A program made the translations under genes and the position numbers. Shown piece by piece: positions 63,600 to 64,000 of a stretch of 64,000 nucleotides of DNA. The notes beneath the pieces were generated by a model. It made no database searches. It saw only the letters and a program-made list of their open reading frames with translations, and had not been told where the DNA came from. The stretch covers positions 1,749,001 through 1,813,000 of the forward strand of contig JAQSEB010000005.1 in the NCBI GenBank assembly GCA_030063045.1. The letters run 5' to 3'. Each line of letters begins with the position of its first letter. The stretch's first letter is position 1. The DNA is from Pratylenchus scribneri. Lineage: Eukaryota; Nematoda; Chromadorea; Rhabditida; Pratylenchidae.

Positions 63600-64000
63600 T
63601 AAATTTAGGGAATTATGGTATTTAAAAATGGATTATTTTGAATTAATTATAAATTGAAAAAAAAATTCAAAAATGTAAATTTAAATTTTTATTTTATTTT
63701 TTTGATTTTTTTAGCATTTTGATTTGTCCTTGTCGAAGCATCTTTTTTAATTAAATTTTAATCCAATTTAAATCGTTTTATGAAAAATTTAAAAAGAAAA
63801 AATTTATGAGTTCAACATTTTTTGTCAAAAAATTTGTAATAAATAAATTTATCAAATAATTGTCCACTACTATTATAATACAAAAATTTTCCTATTTAGA
63901 GATATGTTTTTAGATAATTGTTTTTTTATTAATTAAAGATAATTTAATGAATAATTAAAATTATTCTAATAAAAAAGTGAACTCATAAAATTTTATTTTA
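63600..64000. repeat. Satellite family A (block 7)
   Basis: AGCATTTTGATTTG, TTTATGAGTTCAACATTTTT and the inverted GAACTCATAAAATTTTATTT at the window end. Confidence 0.65.

Overview
The window is AT-rich (well over two thirds A+T), intron-dense animal DNA and almost certainly comes from a nematode. The main evidence is a cuticle-type collagen gene, short AT-rich introns with GT-AG or GC-AG ends, nematode-type carboxylesterase exons, and Tc1/mariner, hAT, Ginger and LTR elements. I cannot name the species. Most genes lie on the minus strand. Exons were joined by hand from splice signals, reading phase and remembered family similarity; nothing was searched.

Region 1 (1-31 kb) is gene-rich. In order it holds: the 5' part of an adenylyl cyclase-associated protein (CAP) gene; a small secreted-protein gene; a collagen gene; an LRRC20-like leucine-rich-repeat gene (the only plus-strand host gene here); a basic coiled-coil protein; a seven-exon gene for a 513-residue protein with an internal duplication; a five-exon 147-residue coiled-coil protein; and a nine-exon ankyrin gene like PPP1R16/TIMAP. 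Introns are loaded with repeats: 24/25-bp tandem arrays, hAT-type MITEs with 8-bp target duplications, a dispersed repeat carrying a GACGCGTC-type core, and foldback elements, three loci of which have CCCTAA telomere-like tracts in their centre. A young gag-only LTR retrotransposon with two 508-bp LTRs sits in one PPP1R16 intron.

Region 2 (31-64 kb) is a decaying tandem cluster of minus-strand carboxylesterase exons embedded in two diverged satellite-like families with periods near 200 and 215 bp. One partial copy (44.2, 41.1, 40.8 and 37.2 kb) looks open in the exons I can read. Most others carry stops, frameshifts, deletions or an insertion. Inserted into this region are a dead Tc1/mariner element, a 1.6-kb GAT-rich microsatellite, hAT MITEs, a 122-residue plus-strand gene of unknown function, and a complete-looking 2.87-kb Ginger-type DNA transposon with 258-bp inverted repeats, TGT...ACA ends, a 4-bp target duplication and a seven-exon integrase gene.

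The strongest candidates for something new are the Ginger-type element with its C-terminal cysteine-rich regions, the 513-residue duplicated-domain protein, the PPP1R16-like gene with a lost PP1-docking motif and a rearranged 3' end, and the esterase-plus-satellite array.
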